Counted from the stretch's first letter, positions 27,933-35,759 are shown. The stretch is DNA of 39,314 nt from Zipacnadum sp036504235 (GCA_036504235.1 DASXVN010000043.1:1-39314); one strand, 5' to 3'. Numbers and translations: made by a program. The notes: generated by a model not told the origin, from the sequence alone.

Positions 27933-28637
27933 GTGTCGGACCGGCGGGCGTGGGTGGCGAGCCTGGCCGAGCGGCTGCCGGGGGCGGAGGCTCCCGCCTG
28001 GCGCGAGAACGGGGGGCTGCTGCTGGGGCTGGTGCTGCTGGGCCTGGTCTGGCACCACGGGCAGTGGCCGGGGCTGGACCCGAAGTGGCGCGAGTTCGGG
28101 TGGTTTGGGATCAACTTTGTGCTGCTTTTTTTGGTGCCGGCGCTGGTGATCAAGTTCGTCTGGCACCAGCGGCTCAGCGACTACGGCGTGACCTGGGGGC
28201 GGCCGGCGATCTGGGGGCGGTATGTGTTGGCCTTCGCCGTGGTGATGGTGCCCTTGATTGTGATTTCCTCGCGGATGCCCGCCATGCAGATGTACTACCC
28301 GCGCAGCCCGGTGGCGCGCGAGGGGGCGCTGGGGTTTGCGCTGGCGGCGGGGGGCTGGCTGGTCTACTTCTTCGCCTGGGAGTTCTTCTTCCGGGGGTTC
28401 TTGCTCAACCTGCTGCTGCCGCGCTTTGGGGCGATCGCCATCGTCGTGCAGACCATCCCCTTTATGATGATGCACTTCACCAAGCCGGAGGTGGAGGTCT
28501 TCGCGGCGATTGCGGCGGGCCTGGCGCTGGGGCTGATGGCCTACCGGGGCAAGTCTATGGTGGGGCCGTGGCTGACGCATTGGTTCGTGGCGATACTGCT
28601 GGATGCGCTGGTGGTGTGGTGGCCGGGGGTGCGATAG
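27933..28637 (+). CDS. CPBP-type intramembrane metalloprotease
   Basis: A 234-residue polytopic membrane protein with about six hydrophobic segments. The CPBP (Abi/CAAX-like) core is present: WEFFFRGFLLNLLLPRFG (149-166), FMMMH (177-181), and a final helix with LTHWFVAILLDAL. In the usual EExxxR motif the first Glu is Trp here (W149-E150-FFF-R154), while the E-x3-R pair and the FxxxH His are kept, so activity is plausible but unproven. The GTG start is two bases after the GHMP kinase stop, with GGGAGGGG about ten bases upstream inside the kinase gene. Family members cleave membrane-bound substrates or mature peptides; the target here is unknown. Confidence 0.85.
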   Translation: MSDRRAWVASLAERLPGAEAPAWRENGGLLLGLVLLGLVWHHGQWPGLDPKWREFGWFGINFVLLFLVPALVIKFVWHQRLSDYGVTWGRPAIWGRYVLAFAVVMVPLIVISSRMPAMQMYYPRSPVAREGALGFALAAGGWLVYFFAWEFFFRGFLLNLLLPRFGAIAIVVQTIPFMMMHFTKPEVEVFAAIAAGLALGLMAYRGKSMVGPWLTHWFVAILLDALVVWWPGVR

Positions 28638-29203
28638 GCGAACGGGCCCACCCCGCCCTTGGGGGACCTCGGGCACCCCTCCCGGTGCGGGAGGGGCTAC
28701 GGCGAACGGCAACGGCAGGACCCCTCCCCGGCGCAGCCGCCGCCGCCCTCCCCTAGATAGGGGAGGGTAGGGAAGAGGCGAACGGCAGGGCCGGCCTCGC
28801 TGCGCTCGTGCGGCCCCTCCGGCGGAGACGGCAACGGACGCTTCCCCGTCGTCCGGTGGGTCGGGCGTCTCGCCCGACGGTTGTTCCGCTGGCCGGTGGC
28901 TGGAGGCTAGCTAGCGAGCGGGCGTGTGTTGCTCCGCTTACGCTGCGCAAAACGCGCCCCTACGGGGAAAAGGCAACGGCCGGCGGGGTACGTAGCCCCC
29001 GCCCTACAAACGGCAACGGCCGGGCCGGCCTCGCTGCGCTCGTGCGGCCCCTCCGGGGGAGACGGCGCGGTTTGGCCGGACGTTCGGGGCACACGCGGGT
29101 GGACATTGCGTCGGAACGCAAAGTCCACCCCTACAAACGGCAACGGCACACCGGCGAGACCCTTCGACAAGCTCAGGGCAGGCAGCCGGTGCCACTGACG
29201 ACT
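28638..29203. repeat. Intergenic palindromic repeat mosaic between convergent genes
   Basis: No gene. Contains a CCCACCCCGCCC...GGGAGGGG module (28650-28697), a CCCTCCCC/GGGGAGGG module (28728-28780), two CTCGCTGCGCTCG modules (about 28793-28825 and 29030-29062), a GAGCGGGCGTGTGTTG...CGCGCCCCTACG module (28913-28966), a GGCGGGG...CCCCGCC module (28982-29008), a GGGTGGAC...GTCCACCC module (29096-29130), and a CACCGGCGAGAC...CCGGTGCCAC module (29150-29194) carrying a nested CCCTTCGACAAGCTCAGGG palindrome. It separates the CPBP gene from the minus-strand AMMECR1 gene. Confidence 0.85.
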
Positions 29204-29752
29204 TTACCCCTCGTTTTCTCCGAATACTTCCGCCTCGAAGCTGTAGAGCTGGGCGGCGGGGTCCTGCCAGTCCTGCGGGCTGAGGCCCGCTTTGTGGCAG
29301 GTGTAGGAGAGGAACTGCTCGCGGTCCCAGCACTCCTCGACCGGGACCTGCGGGAGCAGGAGGCCGCGGTTGGCGCCCAGACAGACCATCAGGCCGTGCT
29401 TGCCTACCTCGACCGCGTCCGGGTTCTCCACGTGGACCAGGGGGGTCAGGGCGGAGACCTCGATGTGGATTTCCGGGAGTTCGGCGGGGCGGACCGGGCC
29501 GAAGCGCGGGTCGCGCAGGGCCGAGGCGGCGGCATTGTCCGCGATGGCCTCGATTAGCGGCTTGATGCCCTCCACGTAGCCGAGGCAGCCACGGAGCTGG
29601 CCCTGGCGCTTGAGGGTGACGAAGGCACCGCGTTCCTCGAGGAGCGCGGGGTCGTCGGTGGGGAAGACCGGCGGGGGCGCGTCGTTCACGGCGGCCTCCA
29701 GGGATTGGCGCGCCACTTGCAGCAGGATTTGCTTCTGCTCGTCGGTTAGCAT
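29204..29752 (-). CDS. amrA: AMMECR1 domain protein (AmmeMemoRadiSam system protein A)
   Basis: A 182-residue AMMECR1-family protein. Seen: the family hallmark LRGCLGYVEGIKPL, the following AIADNAAASALRDPRFGPV helix, LPEIHIEVSALTPL, and the HGLMV-x-LG...GLLLPQVPVE block with CWDREQFLSYTCHKAGL. The length is normal for the single-domain bacterial form. In many prokaryotes the gene sits with a MEMO-type protein and a radical SAM enzyme; neither partner is in this window. GGAGGA lies just upstream of the ATG on the minus strand. It follows the methyltransferase gene by 20 bp on the same strand, so both probably share the promoter at 30748-30777. Biochemical function is not established. Confidence 0.92.
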   Translation of the reverse strand: MLTDEQKQILLQVARQSLEAAVNDAPPPVFPTDDPALLEERGAFVTLKRQGQLRGCLGYVEGIKPLIEAIADNAAASALRDPRFGPVRPAELPEIHIEVSALTPLVHVENPDAVEVGKHGLMVCLGANRGLLLPQVPVEECWDREQFLSYTCHKAGLSPQDWQDPAAQLYSFEAEVFGENEG

Positions 29753-29772
29753 AGTTGTCCTCCGGTCCGAGG

Positions 29773-30717
29773 TTAGCGCGGTTTCTGGAAAATCAGCACG
29801 TACTGGTGGTGGATGTTGCTGACAAAGGCATAGGGAATGGCGAACGGGTACAGGTTCTTGCTGTCCTGCAGCAACACCGTCAACCCCTTCAGCGCCCAGC
29901 CGCGGCGCTCGATTTCGGCGGCGAGATCGGCGTGGTAGAGCACGAAACGTTTACCGTCTCGAAAGTCTGAGACGATCACCACCAGGTACTTGTTCGGACG
30001 GGTCACCCGCAGGCAGGCGGCGAAGACCTCGCCGAGGCGGGAGAGGAACTCCTCGTAGTTCGCCAGATTCCCCAGATCGGCGGGGTCCTCGCTGTAGTGC
30101 GTGGTCAGACCCCGGGCGGAGCGCTCCGCCTGGGCCTTGAGGCCCGGCTTTTTGCGGAGGATGCGCCAGTAGGGGGGGCTGGTCACGACCAGGTCCGCGC
30201 TGTCGGCGGGCAGGGCGGCGAGAGTGGGGAGGGCGTCGCCCGGGAGGATCTCGGCGGGGATTTCCTGCTGCTCGGGGGGGCACTCCTCCTGGAGGCGGCG
30301 ACGGGCTACGTCGGCCCACTCGGGGATTAGCTCGATGCCCTGGCTGGGGCGGGCGCAGGCGCGGGCGGCGAGGAGCGTGGAGCCGCTGCCCGCGAAGGGG
30401 TCGAGGACCTGCTCGCCCGCGTGGGTGAAGAGGCGGATGATCCGCTCGATGTCGCGCTCCGAGAAGGTGGCGGGGTGGGTGATTTTGAGCTTGCTGCGCG
30501 GCGGGGCCGAGCTGCGCAGGCGGCTGGCGCACAGTTGGCCCAGCGCCTCGGCGGCGGCCTCGGGGCCGCGGGTCTCGCGCAGCCAGGCGCTGAATTCCTC
30601 CAGCAACTCGGGGGTCAGCAGGCTGCCGCAGCCGGCCTCGCTCAGCCAGAAGCTCTTGGTCTCCTGGAGCCACTCGCGGTTGGTCAGATCGTTGAGACGA
30701 TTGCGCGGATCGGTCAT
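29773..30717 (-). CDS. Site-specific DNA methyltransferase (N4-cytosine/N6-adenine type)
   Basis: A 314-residue SAM-dependent DNA amino-methyltransferase. Motif I DPFAGSGST (106-114) is preceded by KITHPATFSERDIERIIRLF, and catalytic motif IV TSPPYW lies at 179-184. TSPPY favours N4-cytosine methylation, but base specificity is not certain. The N-terminal about 75 residues are helical and may contact DNA. No restriction endonuclease is adjacent, so this looks like an orphan, possibly regulatory, methyltransferase. ATG 30717 is preferred over a start 60 bp upstream because GGGAGG lies just before it and the longer start falls upstream of the predicted transcription start. A palindrome and promoter lie immediately upstream. 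Confidence 0.9.
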   Translation of the reverse strand: MTDPRNRLNDLTNREWLQETKSFWLSEAGCGSLLTPELLEEFSAWLRETRGPEAAAEALGQLCASRLRSSAPPRSKLKITHPATFSERDIERIIRLFTHAGEQVLDPFAGSGSTLLAARACARPSQGIELIPEWADVARRRLQEECPPEQQEIPAEILPGDALPTLAALPADSADLVVTSPPYWRILRKKPGLKAQAERSARGLTTHYSEDPADLGNLANYEEFLSRLGEVFAACLRVTRPNKYLVVIVSDFRDGKRFVLYHADLAAEIERRGWALKGLTVLLQDSKNLYPFAIPYAFVSNIHHQYVLIFQKPR

Positions 30718-30728
30718 GGGGCCTCCCT

Positions 30729-30742
30729 GGCACCTGGGTGCC
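30729..30742. promoter_or_regulatory. Operator-like palindrome at the methyltransferase promoter
   Basis: GGCACC-TG-GGTGCC, a 6+6 bp inverted repeat overlapping the predicted transcription start of the minus-strand methyltransferase gene and ending 12 bases before its ATG. It is not part of any repeat family in the window. It could be a repressor site or a short leader hairpin. Confidence 0.45.
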
Positions 30743-30747
30743 GGTTG

Positions 30748-30777
30748 ATTATAAGCGGCGGAGGCGGGTGGCGGCAA
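30748..30777 (-). promoter_or_regulatory. Promoter of the methyltransferase-AMMECR1 pair
   Basis: On the minus strand, TTGCCG (30777-30772) is followed by an 18-bp spacer and TATAAT (30753-30748). The transcript would begin near 30741, leaving a leader of about 24 nt. Confidence 0.6.
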
Positions 30778-31698
30778 GCGGGAACGGCTTCCTCACCCCC
30801 CCGGCCCCCTCTCCCTGCGGGAGAGGGGGAGAAAGGCAACGGCGAACGGCGGACCCCTCCCCGGCGCTGCGCGCCGCCCTCCCCTAAATAGGGGAGGGTG
30901 GGGAAGAGGCATGTGCACGGCGGAGGTTGAGGCGGGGGGTGGAGGCGGGACGCCAGTTTAACCTCACCCCCCGGCCCCCTCTCCCACTTTGGGAGAGGGG
31001 GGAACGGCAACGGCAAAGGCAACGCCGGACGGCGGAGCTCTTGGTGGAGGCACACGCGCCCGCTCGCTAGCCGACAGTTGGCGAGCGGGCGGCAGGCGCG
31101 GCGCCGACACCGCGAGAGCCGCCCCTACGAACGGCAACGGCGCGGCCCACCCCGCCCTCGGGGACCTCGGGTACCCGCCTTCGCTGAAGCTACGGCGGGC
31201 AGGCCCTCCCGGTGCGGGAGGGGCTACGGCAACGGCAACGGCAACGGCGCTTCCTCACCCGCCTTCGCTGAAGCTACGGCGGGCACCCCTCCCACTATGC
31301 GAGGGGCTACGGCAACGACAAGGGCCCAAGCCAGGGTTCGGGGTGGGCGCGGGTGGATGTTTCGCGGGGTACGGCTCCGCGAAAGATCCACCCCTACAAC
31401 GGCCAACGGCAGGGCCGGCCTCGCTTTGCTCGTGCGGCCCCTCCGGGAAAAGGAAACGGAAACGGCAACGGCGGATTCCTCCCCGGCGCTGCGCGCCGCC
31501 CTCCCCTAGATAGGGGAGGGTGGGGAAAAGGCAACGGCGAACGGCAGGGCCGGCCTCGCTTTGCTCGTGCGGCCCCTCCGGGAAAAGGCAACAGCCGGCG
31601 GGGGACGTAGCCCCCGCCCTACAAACGGCGAACGGCGGCCCCCTCTCGTCCGCGCTGAGGAGGGAGGATAATCGGCGGGGGGCGGAGAAAGCAGACGT
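30778..31698. repeat. Intergenic palindromic repeat mosaic
   Basis: About 920 bp without a gene. Contains two CCTCACCCC...GGAGAGGGG modules (30793-30830, 30961-31003), a GTTGAGGCGGGG block (30923-30950), CCCTCCCC/GGGGAGGG modules (30853-30905, 31474-31528), a CCCACCCCGCCC module with nested CCCGCC-TTCGCTGAAGC-GGCGGG (31147-31226), a further copy of that palindrome in a hybrid module (31252-31310), a GGGTGGAT...ATCCACCC module (31349-31393), two nearly identical CTCGCTTTGCTCG modules (31409-31448, 31547-31586), and a GGCGGGGG...CCCCCGCC module (31596-31626). No promoter was recognised before the 31699 gene. Confidence 0.85.
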
Positions 31699-32547
31699 AT
31701 GTCCAATCCCCAGCCCGTGCCCGTGGAAGACCTGCAACCGGCGGCTGTCGGCGTGCTTAGCCCGCTGGGCGCGGTGGTGTGGCTGTTGGCCGCCGCGGTC
31801 GTGGGGTTGGTGGGTAGCCTGCTGCTGGAAGGGGCGCGCCTGGCGCCGCCGCTGGAGCTGAATCCGGCGCTGGCCGTGGTGCTGCCGGTGGAGCTGGTGC
31901 TGTATCTGCTGGCGGTGGGTACGGGCGGTCCGCGGCTGGGGCGCGGGCGTACCACGCTGGGGGTGGGGCTGGGGTTCCTGCTGCGGGCGGGACTGGCGGC
32001 GCTGCTGGCGTATTTGGCGCCCTCGGCGCTGGCGGGGCGGGAATTGTACGATCAGTTTCTGCTCTACTATGTCCAGCTCTGGCCGGCCGCCGCGGTGCAG
32101 GTGCTGTCCCTGACCGCCTTCCTGTGGCTGGCGCGAGACCTGCTGGTGGCGCCGGATGAGCTGGTCGCGGAGGAGGTCCTGCCGCCCTCGGGGGAGACCT
32201 CCGGAGGGAACTCCGGCGAACGGCAGCGGGAGCTGCTGGCGGCGCTGATGGAGCCCAACGAGAACGCGCAGGGGCAGTATGAAATGGAACTGCCGGGGGG
32301 CAAGCTGGGGGCTGCGCCGGAGCGGCGCGGCTTGCGCCTGCGAGGACGCCGCGCAGCGCCCGTCGCGCCGGCGCTGCCGCTGGAGCCGCCGCCGCCCGCT
32401 CCGGAGCCGGAAGGTTACGAGGAAGCGGTGGCCGGACCGTTTGCCGCTTTGGCGGAGGACACGGCGACCTTGCCGCAGGTTATGGACGGCCCCGCGACGG
32501 AGCCGGAACCGCCGACGCCGCAGCTACCGAGCGCAGGAGATAATTGA
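31699..32547 (+). CDS. Four-helix membrane protein with Pro/Glu-rich tail, function unknown
   Basis: 282 residues, family not recognised. Four hydrophobic segments lie at about 21-42, 54-75, 87-111 and 119-147. They are followed by a cytoplasm-like tail: an acidic stretch (DELVAEEVLPPSGE), a polar helix (ERQRELLAALMEPNENAQGQ), an Arg-rich patch (RRGLRLRGRRAAP) and a Pro/Glu-rich end (PPPPAPEPEGYEE). The tail has the composition of a disordered linker or partner-binding region. The gene lies three bases before rpe on the same strand, so they are probably co-transcribed, but no shared function is evident. GGAG lies upstream of the ATG. Confidence 0.72.
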   Translation: MSNPQPVPVEDLQPAAVGVLSPLGAVVWLLAAAVVGLVGSLLLEGARLAPPLELNPALAVVLPVELVLYLLAVGTGGPRLGRGRTTLGVGLGFLLRAGLAALLAYLAPSALAGRELYDQFLLYYVQLWPAAAVQVLSLTAFLWLARDLLVAPDELVAEEVLPPSGETSGGNSGERQRELLAALMEPNENAQGQYEMELPGGKLGAAPERRGLRLRGRRAAPVAPALPLEPPPPAPEPEGYEEAVAGPFAALAEDTATLPQVMDGPATEPEPPTPQLPSAGDN

Positions 32548-32550
32548 CCC

Positions 32551-33213
32551 ATGTATACGCCCCGACCGCTGATTTGCCCCTCGATCATCTGCTGCGACTT
32601 GGCCCGGCTGGGCGAGGAGGTCGCGCGCTTGCGGGAGGCGGGGGCCGACTGGCTGCATTTTGATGTCATGGACGGGCACTTTGTCCCGCCGCTGACCATT
32701 GGCCCCGGAATCCTGCAGGCGGTGCGGGAGCTTAGTGATCTTACTTTTGACGCGCATCTGATGATTGAGTGTCCCGAGCGCCACGTGGCGGAATTCGCGG
32801 CGGCGGGCGCGGACGTGATCACCGTGCATCGGGAAAGCAGCGAGGACCCGACGGCGCTGCTGGAGCAGATCCGGGAGGCCGGGTGCCGGGCGGCGCTGGC
32901 CTACAACCCGGAGACGCCGCTGGACGACCTGCCGCGCTGGTTGCCGCTGCTCGATACGGTGCTGGTGATGAGCGTGCGGCCGGGGTGGTCGGGGCAGTCC
33001 TTCCGGCCCGACGCGGTGGATAAGGTGCGCCAGGCGCGGGGGCTGATCGAGGCGGCCGGTCTGGCGACGCTCATTCAGGTGGATGGCGGGCTAAATGCCG
33101 AGACCGCGCCGCTGATGCTGGACGCCGGGGCGCGGGTGATCGTGTCGGGGACGTTCCTCTTCCGGCATCGGGAAGGTCTGGCGGATGGGATGAGGTTGCT
33201 GCGGGGGGAGTAG
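32551..33213 (+). CDS. rpe: Ribulose-phosphate 3-epimerase
   Basis: A 220-residue TIM-barrel enzyme interconverting ribulose 5-phosphate and xylulose 5-phosphate in the pentose phosphate pathway. Seen: the PSI opening strand, HFDVMDGHFVP with the metal/catalytic His and Asp, DAHLMIECP, ALAYNPETP, VMSVRPGWSGQSF (the family's M-x-V-x-PG-x-x-GQ loop), QVDGGLN with the second catalytic Asp, and SGTFLF at the phosphate site. Length is normal. AGGAGA lies upstream of the ATG. It directly follows the membrane-protein gene and is followed by repeats. Confidence 0.96.
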   Translation: MYTPRPLICPSIICCDLARLGEEVARLREAGADWLHFDVMDGHFVPPLTIGPGILQAVRELSDLTFDAHLMIECPERHVAEFAAAGADVITVHRESSEDPTALLEQIREAGCRAALAYNPETPLDDLPRWLPLLDTVLVMSVRPGWSGQSFRPDAVDKVRQARGLIEAAGLATLIQVDGGLNAETAPLMLDAGARVIVSGTFLFRHREGLADGMRLLRGE

Positions 33214-34036
33214 GGAGCCTCACCCCCGGCCCCTCTCCCTGCGGGAGAGGGGGGAAGGGCAACGACCACGGCAACGGCGGACCCCTCCCCGGGGAGTATG
33301 CTTGCATACTCCATGCCCTCCCCTAAATAGGGGAGGGTGGGAAAATGCAACGGCAGGGCCGGCCTCGCTGCGCTCGTGCGGCCCCTCCGGGGGAAGGGCA
33401 ACGGCGCGGCCCACCCCGCCCTCGGCGGACCTCGGGCACCCGCCTTCGCTGAAGCTACGGCGGGCAAGCCCTCCCGGAGCGGGAGGGGCTACGGCAACGG
33501 CAAAGGCGGAGGTTGAGGCGAGGGGCGGAGGCAGGACGCCAGTCTAACCTCACCCCCCGGCCCCCTCTCCCGCGGCAGACCTTGGGAGAGGGGGAGAACG
33601 GCGGACCCCTCTCCGGCGTCCTTCGACGGGCTCAGGACCTTCGGCAGACGCCGCCCTCCCCTAAATAGGGGAGGGTGGGAAACGGCTAACGGCAGGGCCG
33701 GCCTCGCTGGCGCTCGTGCGGCCCCTCCGGGGGAACGGGAACGGCAACGGCAACGGCTTCCCCCTCTCGTCACCGCGCAGACTACGCGCGGCGCCACTCT
33801 CCCCCGCTTCGCGGGAGAAAGATAACGGCTGAAGGCTAACGGCAACGGCTCCCAGGCGAACCCCATTGGCAGCCCCACCGGCGAGACCCTTCGGCAAGCT
33901 CAGGGCGGGCAGCCGGTGCCACTGACGGCAACGGCACACAGGCTAGGAAGCCTGTGCTACCCCGGAAACGACTCCCCCAGCTTACCCCCTGCCTCACCTC
34001 GGTCTTCCCGCATGCGTGCCTTTTTGCCTCGTGGTA
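33214..34036. repeat. Intergenic palindromic repeat mosaic
   Basis: About 820 bp without a gene. Contains CCTCACCCC...GGAGAGGGG modules (33219-33253, 33549-33597). A CCCTCCCC/GGGGAGGG module (33281-33342) has its usual GGCGC/GCGCC hairpin replaced by GGAGTATGCTTGCATACTCC (33296-33315). Another CCCTCCCC module (33605-33677) has a CCTTCGACGGGCTCAGGA palindrome nested in its loop (33620-33637). There are CTCGCTGCGCTCG-type modules (33363-33393, 33702-33734), a CCCACCCCGCCC module with nested TTCGCTGAAGC palindrome (33410-33490), and a CACCGGCGAGAC...CCGGTGCCAC module (33877-33921) carrying a nested CCCTTCGGCAAGCTCAGGG. Positions about 33940-34036 are mostly unique. Confidence 0.85.
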
Positions 34037-34065
34037 TTGACACGCGGTGTGGCCCGGAATATAAT
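34037..34065 (+). promoter_or_regulatory. Consensus sigma-70 promoter of the dcw cluster
   Basis: TTGACA (34037-34042), a 17-bp spacer and TATAAT (34060-34065): a perfect match to the housekeeping consensus. Transcription would start near 34072, giving a leader of about 44 nt before mraZ. MraZ commonly represses its own promoter, but the usual set of three spaced TGGG-type sites is not clear here. Confidence 0.85.
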
Positions 34066-34115
34066 GGGCCCGGATTGAACCAGACTGGACTGGGAAGGTT
34101 TAGGCAGGATTAGAC

Positions 34116-34589
34116 ATGTCTGCACCGGGCGGAGCCAAACCACACAAGCTGGACGCGACCGGCCGGCTCAAGCTCCGCGAGGAAGAGCGGGACGCGCTGG
34201 GTGACGTGGCGGTTCTGTCTTGTGGCTTCGACAACTGCGTTTCCATCTTCACCCCCGACCGTTGGGATAAGTTTGTGGCCGACTTTGACAAGCTCGCCTC
34301 GCAAGACCCCGACGCCCACGACCTGCGGCGGCTGCTCGTCGCTAATGCGGAGCAGTGTGAGATAGACGCGCAGGGGCGGCTCCGCGTTCCCGAGTTTCTG
34401 ATGCGCTGGGCGGAGCTGGGCGGCGAGAGCAAGCTGCAGGCTTACCTGATCAAGGTGGGCGAGGGTTGGTGGGAGTGCTGGGAAGCTACGCGCTACCAGG
34501 AGTTCCTCACCCTGCGGGCGCAGCAACTCAAGCAGGTGGCCGGGGGGTACTGGCGGACCGGCGTCGAGCCGGTCGAGGAGGCGAAGTAG
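34116..34589 (+). CDS. mraZ: MraZ-family transcriptional regulator
   Basis: 157 residues with two SpoVT/AbrB-like MraZ repeats. The paired D-x-x-x-R motifs are visible: HKLDATGRLKL (D13-R17) and EIDAQGRLRVP (D84-R88). The segment CVSIFTPDRWDKF matches the first MraZ repeat. MraZ is a DNA-binding repressor at the head of the division and cell-wall (dcw) cluster. It is followed after six bases by rsmH, the conserved order. The C-terminal tail is slightly longer than in typical members of about 145-150 residues. Confidence 0.9.
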   Translation: MSAPGGAKPHKLDATGRLKLREEERDALGDVAVLSCGFDNCVSIFTPDRWDKFVADFDKLASQDPDAHDLRRLLVANAEQCEIDAQGRLRVPEFLMRWAELGGESKLQAYLIKVGEGWWECWEATRYQEFLTLRAQQLKQVAGGYWRTGVEPVEEAK

Positions 34590-34595
34590 CCTCCC

Positions 34596-35573
34596 TTGTC
34601 CGGACCCTTACATCAGCCGGCCATGCCGCAGCAGGTACTTGAGTACCTTGACATCTGTCCTTCCGGCGTTTACGCAGACATGACACTCGGCCAGGGAGGC
34701 CACGCGGAGCTGATTTTGCAGCACCTGGGCCCGGAGGGGTTTCTCCTGGGGCTGGACCGCGATCCGACGGCCTTGTCGCAAGTAGAGCAGCGCCTGGCGC
34801 CGTACGCGGGGCGGTTCCGGCTGATGAACATGCGCTTCAGTTTGCTGGAGGAAGCCATGGCGGAGGCGGGGATCGACCGGCTGGACGGGGCGTTGATGGA
34901 TACCGGGCTCTCGCGCGATCAGTTGCTGGACCAGTCGCGGGGCTTTAGCTTTGACAGCGCGGCGTTCAGCATGAAGATGGGGCCCAACGAGCCGGGGCCG
35001 GATGTGGCCGAGATCGTCAACACGTATTCCGCAGCACAGTTGCACCAAGTCTTTTTTGTGGTGGGTAAGGGGCGGGAGGCGAGACGAGCGACCCGGGCGA
35101 TCCTTTCCTATAGGGAGGGGAGGAAACCGATCGAGTCCACACAAGAGCTCGCCAAAATAATCGCAGCCGCGGTAGCTAAGCCGACGGACTGGGGAAAGAA
35201 CCGACACCCAGCCACGCCCTGGCTAATGGCTCTGCGCATCGCAGTAAATGATGAACTAGGAGAAATAGACCGGGGGTTGCAGGCTGCCGTACGTTCGTTG
35301 CGGCCAGGGACGGGCCGTTTAGTGGTCCTCACTTGGGCCGGTCACGAGCACGGGCTAGTCCGCCAGACTCTCCGAAGCCTGCAGCATCCGTGTACTTGTC
35401 CTCCCGCCCTGCCCTGTATCTGCCACAAGCAGCCGCTGGTGAAGACGTTGACGAAAAAGCCGCTAGCGGCGGAGGAAGAGGAGATTCACCGCAACCCGGC
35501 CGTCCGGACCTGCCGCCTGCAAGCGGCGCTGGTGCTGGCGACCGACGAGACGCAAAAAAAAGACAGGCCCTAA
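34596..35573 (+). CDS. rsmH: 16S rRNA (cytosine(1402)-N(4))-methyltransferase RsmH, divergent
   Basis: A 325-residue SAM-dependent methyltransferase acting on C1402 in the ribosomal P site. The SAM loop DMTLGQGGHAELIL (28-41), LDRDPTAL (53-60), RGFSFD (115-120), HPATPWLMALRIAVNDEL and the Cys-rich tail CTCPPALPCICHK identify it. Several normally strong motifs are altered: LDMRMD is FSMKMG, GEER is GKGREAR, HPATRTFQALRI has PWLM, and SFHSLEDR is replaced by TWAGHEHG. The TTG at 34596 is preferred over ATG 34623 because it keeps the family's H-x-P-x-M opening (LHQPAMPQQVLEYL); no other start exists between the mraZ stop and 34623. Its stop lies in the loop of a minus-strand terminator. Confidence 0.9.
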   Translation: MSGPLHQPAMPQQVLEYLDICPSGVYADMTLGQGGHAELILQHLGPEGFLLGLDRDPTALSQVEQRLAPYAGRFRLMNMRFSLLEEAMAEAGIDRLDGALMDTGLSRDQLLDQSRGFSFDSAAFSMKMGPNEPGPDVAEIVNTYSAAQLHQVFFVVGKGREARRATRAILSYREGRKPIESTQELAKIIAAAVAKPTDWGKNRHPATPWLMALRIAVNDELGEIDRGLQAAVRSLRPGTGRLVVLTWAGHEHGLVRQTLRSLQHPCTCPPALPCICHKQPLVKTLTKKPLAAEEEEIHRNPAVRTCRLQAALVLATDETQKKDRP

Positions 35574-35724
35574 GGCCTGTCCCGATAGCCAAACTAACCC
35601 TTTTTCGGGTCGTACCCGTGGGGGGGAAAGAGAGACCGGTGGGCGCCGCAATCACAGCAACTTCACAGCAACATTTACACTAATGATCGCCGCTTGATTG
35701 CAGCGCTCGCTCCTGGCAGGAAGC
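35553..35724 (-). ncRNA. Candidate structured small RNA with its own promoter and terminator
   Basis: No reading frame, but a complete minus-strand transcription unit of about 172 nt. After the promoter at 35731-35759 come a small UUCCU/AGGAG-type hairpin, then a long stem whose base pairs GCGCUGCAAUCA with UGAUUGCGGCGC (12 bp, one G-U) and continues through imperfect pairing to an AGUGUA loop. Then come GCGGCGCCCACCG (35649-35637), a CGGGU-ACG-ACCCG hairpin and the terminator. The layout (long imperfect hairpin, 3' side-hairpin, about 170 nt) recalls 6S RNA, but no closing stem of convincing length is seen; the family is unassigned. The 3' part resembles the plus-strand unit at 35745-35905. 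Confidence 0.5.
35554..35581 (-). terminator. Intrinsic terminator of the minus-strand RNA, overlapping the rsmH stop
   Basis: GACAGGCC (35562-35569) pairs with GGCCTGTC (35574-35581), with a 4-nt loop. On the minus strand the stem is followed by eight T (35561-35554). The rsmH stop codon (35571-35573) is in the loop, so rsmH and the minus-strand RNA converge here. Confidence 0.8.
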
Positions 35725-35730
35725 GTCGGG

Positions 35731-35759
35731 ATTGTAGCATAACCCGACATCGGGCGCAA
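35731..35759 (-). promoter_or_regulatory. Minus-strand promoter with extended -10
   Basis: On the minus strand, TTGCGC (35759-35754), a 17-bp spacer and TACAAT (35736-35731) preceded by TG-C. No protein gene lies downstream on that strand, which supports a non-coding product ending at 35554. Confidence 0.6.

Noticed and set aside
31218..31320. CRISPR-like array in the regularly repeated intergenic DNA
   Set aside because: Repeats are varied palindromic modules with unequal spacing and ACGGC linkers; no constant repeat with unique spacers and no cas genes.
35553..35724. Firm assignment of the minus-strand RNA as 6S, tmRNA, RNase P or SRP RNA
   Set aside because: No tmRNA tag or CCA-type end, no RNase P or SRP consensus, and the 6S closing stem is not convincing by eye; left as unassigned.
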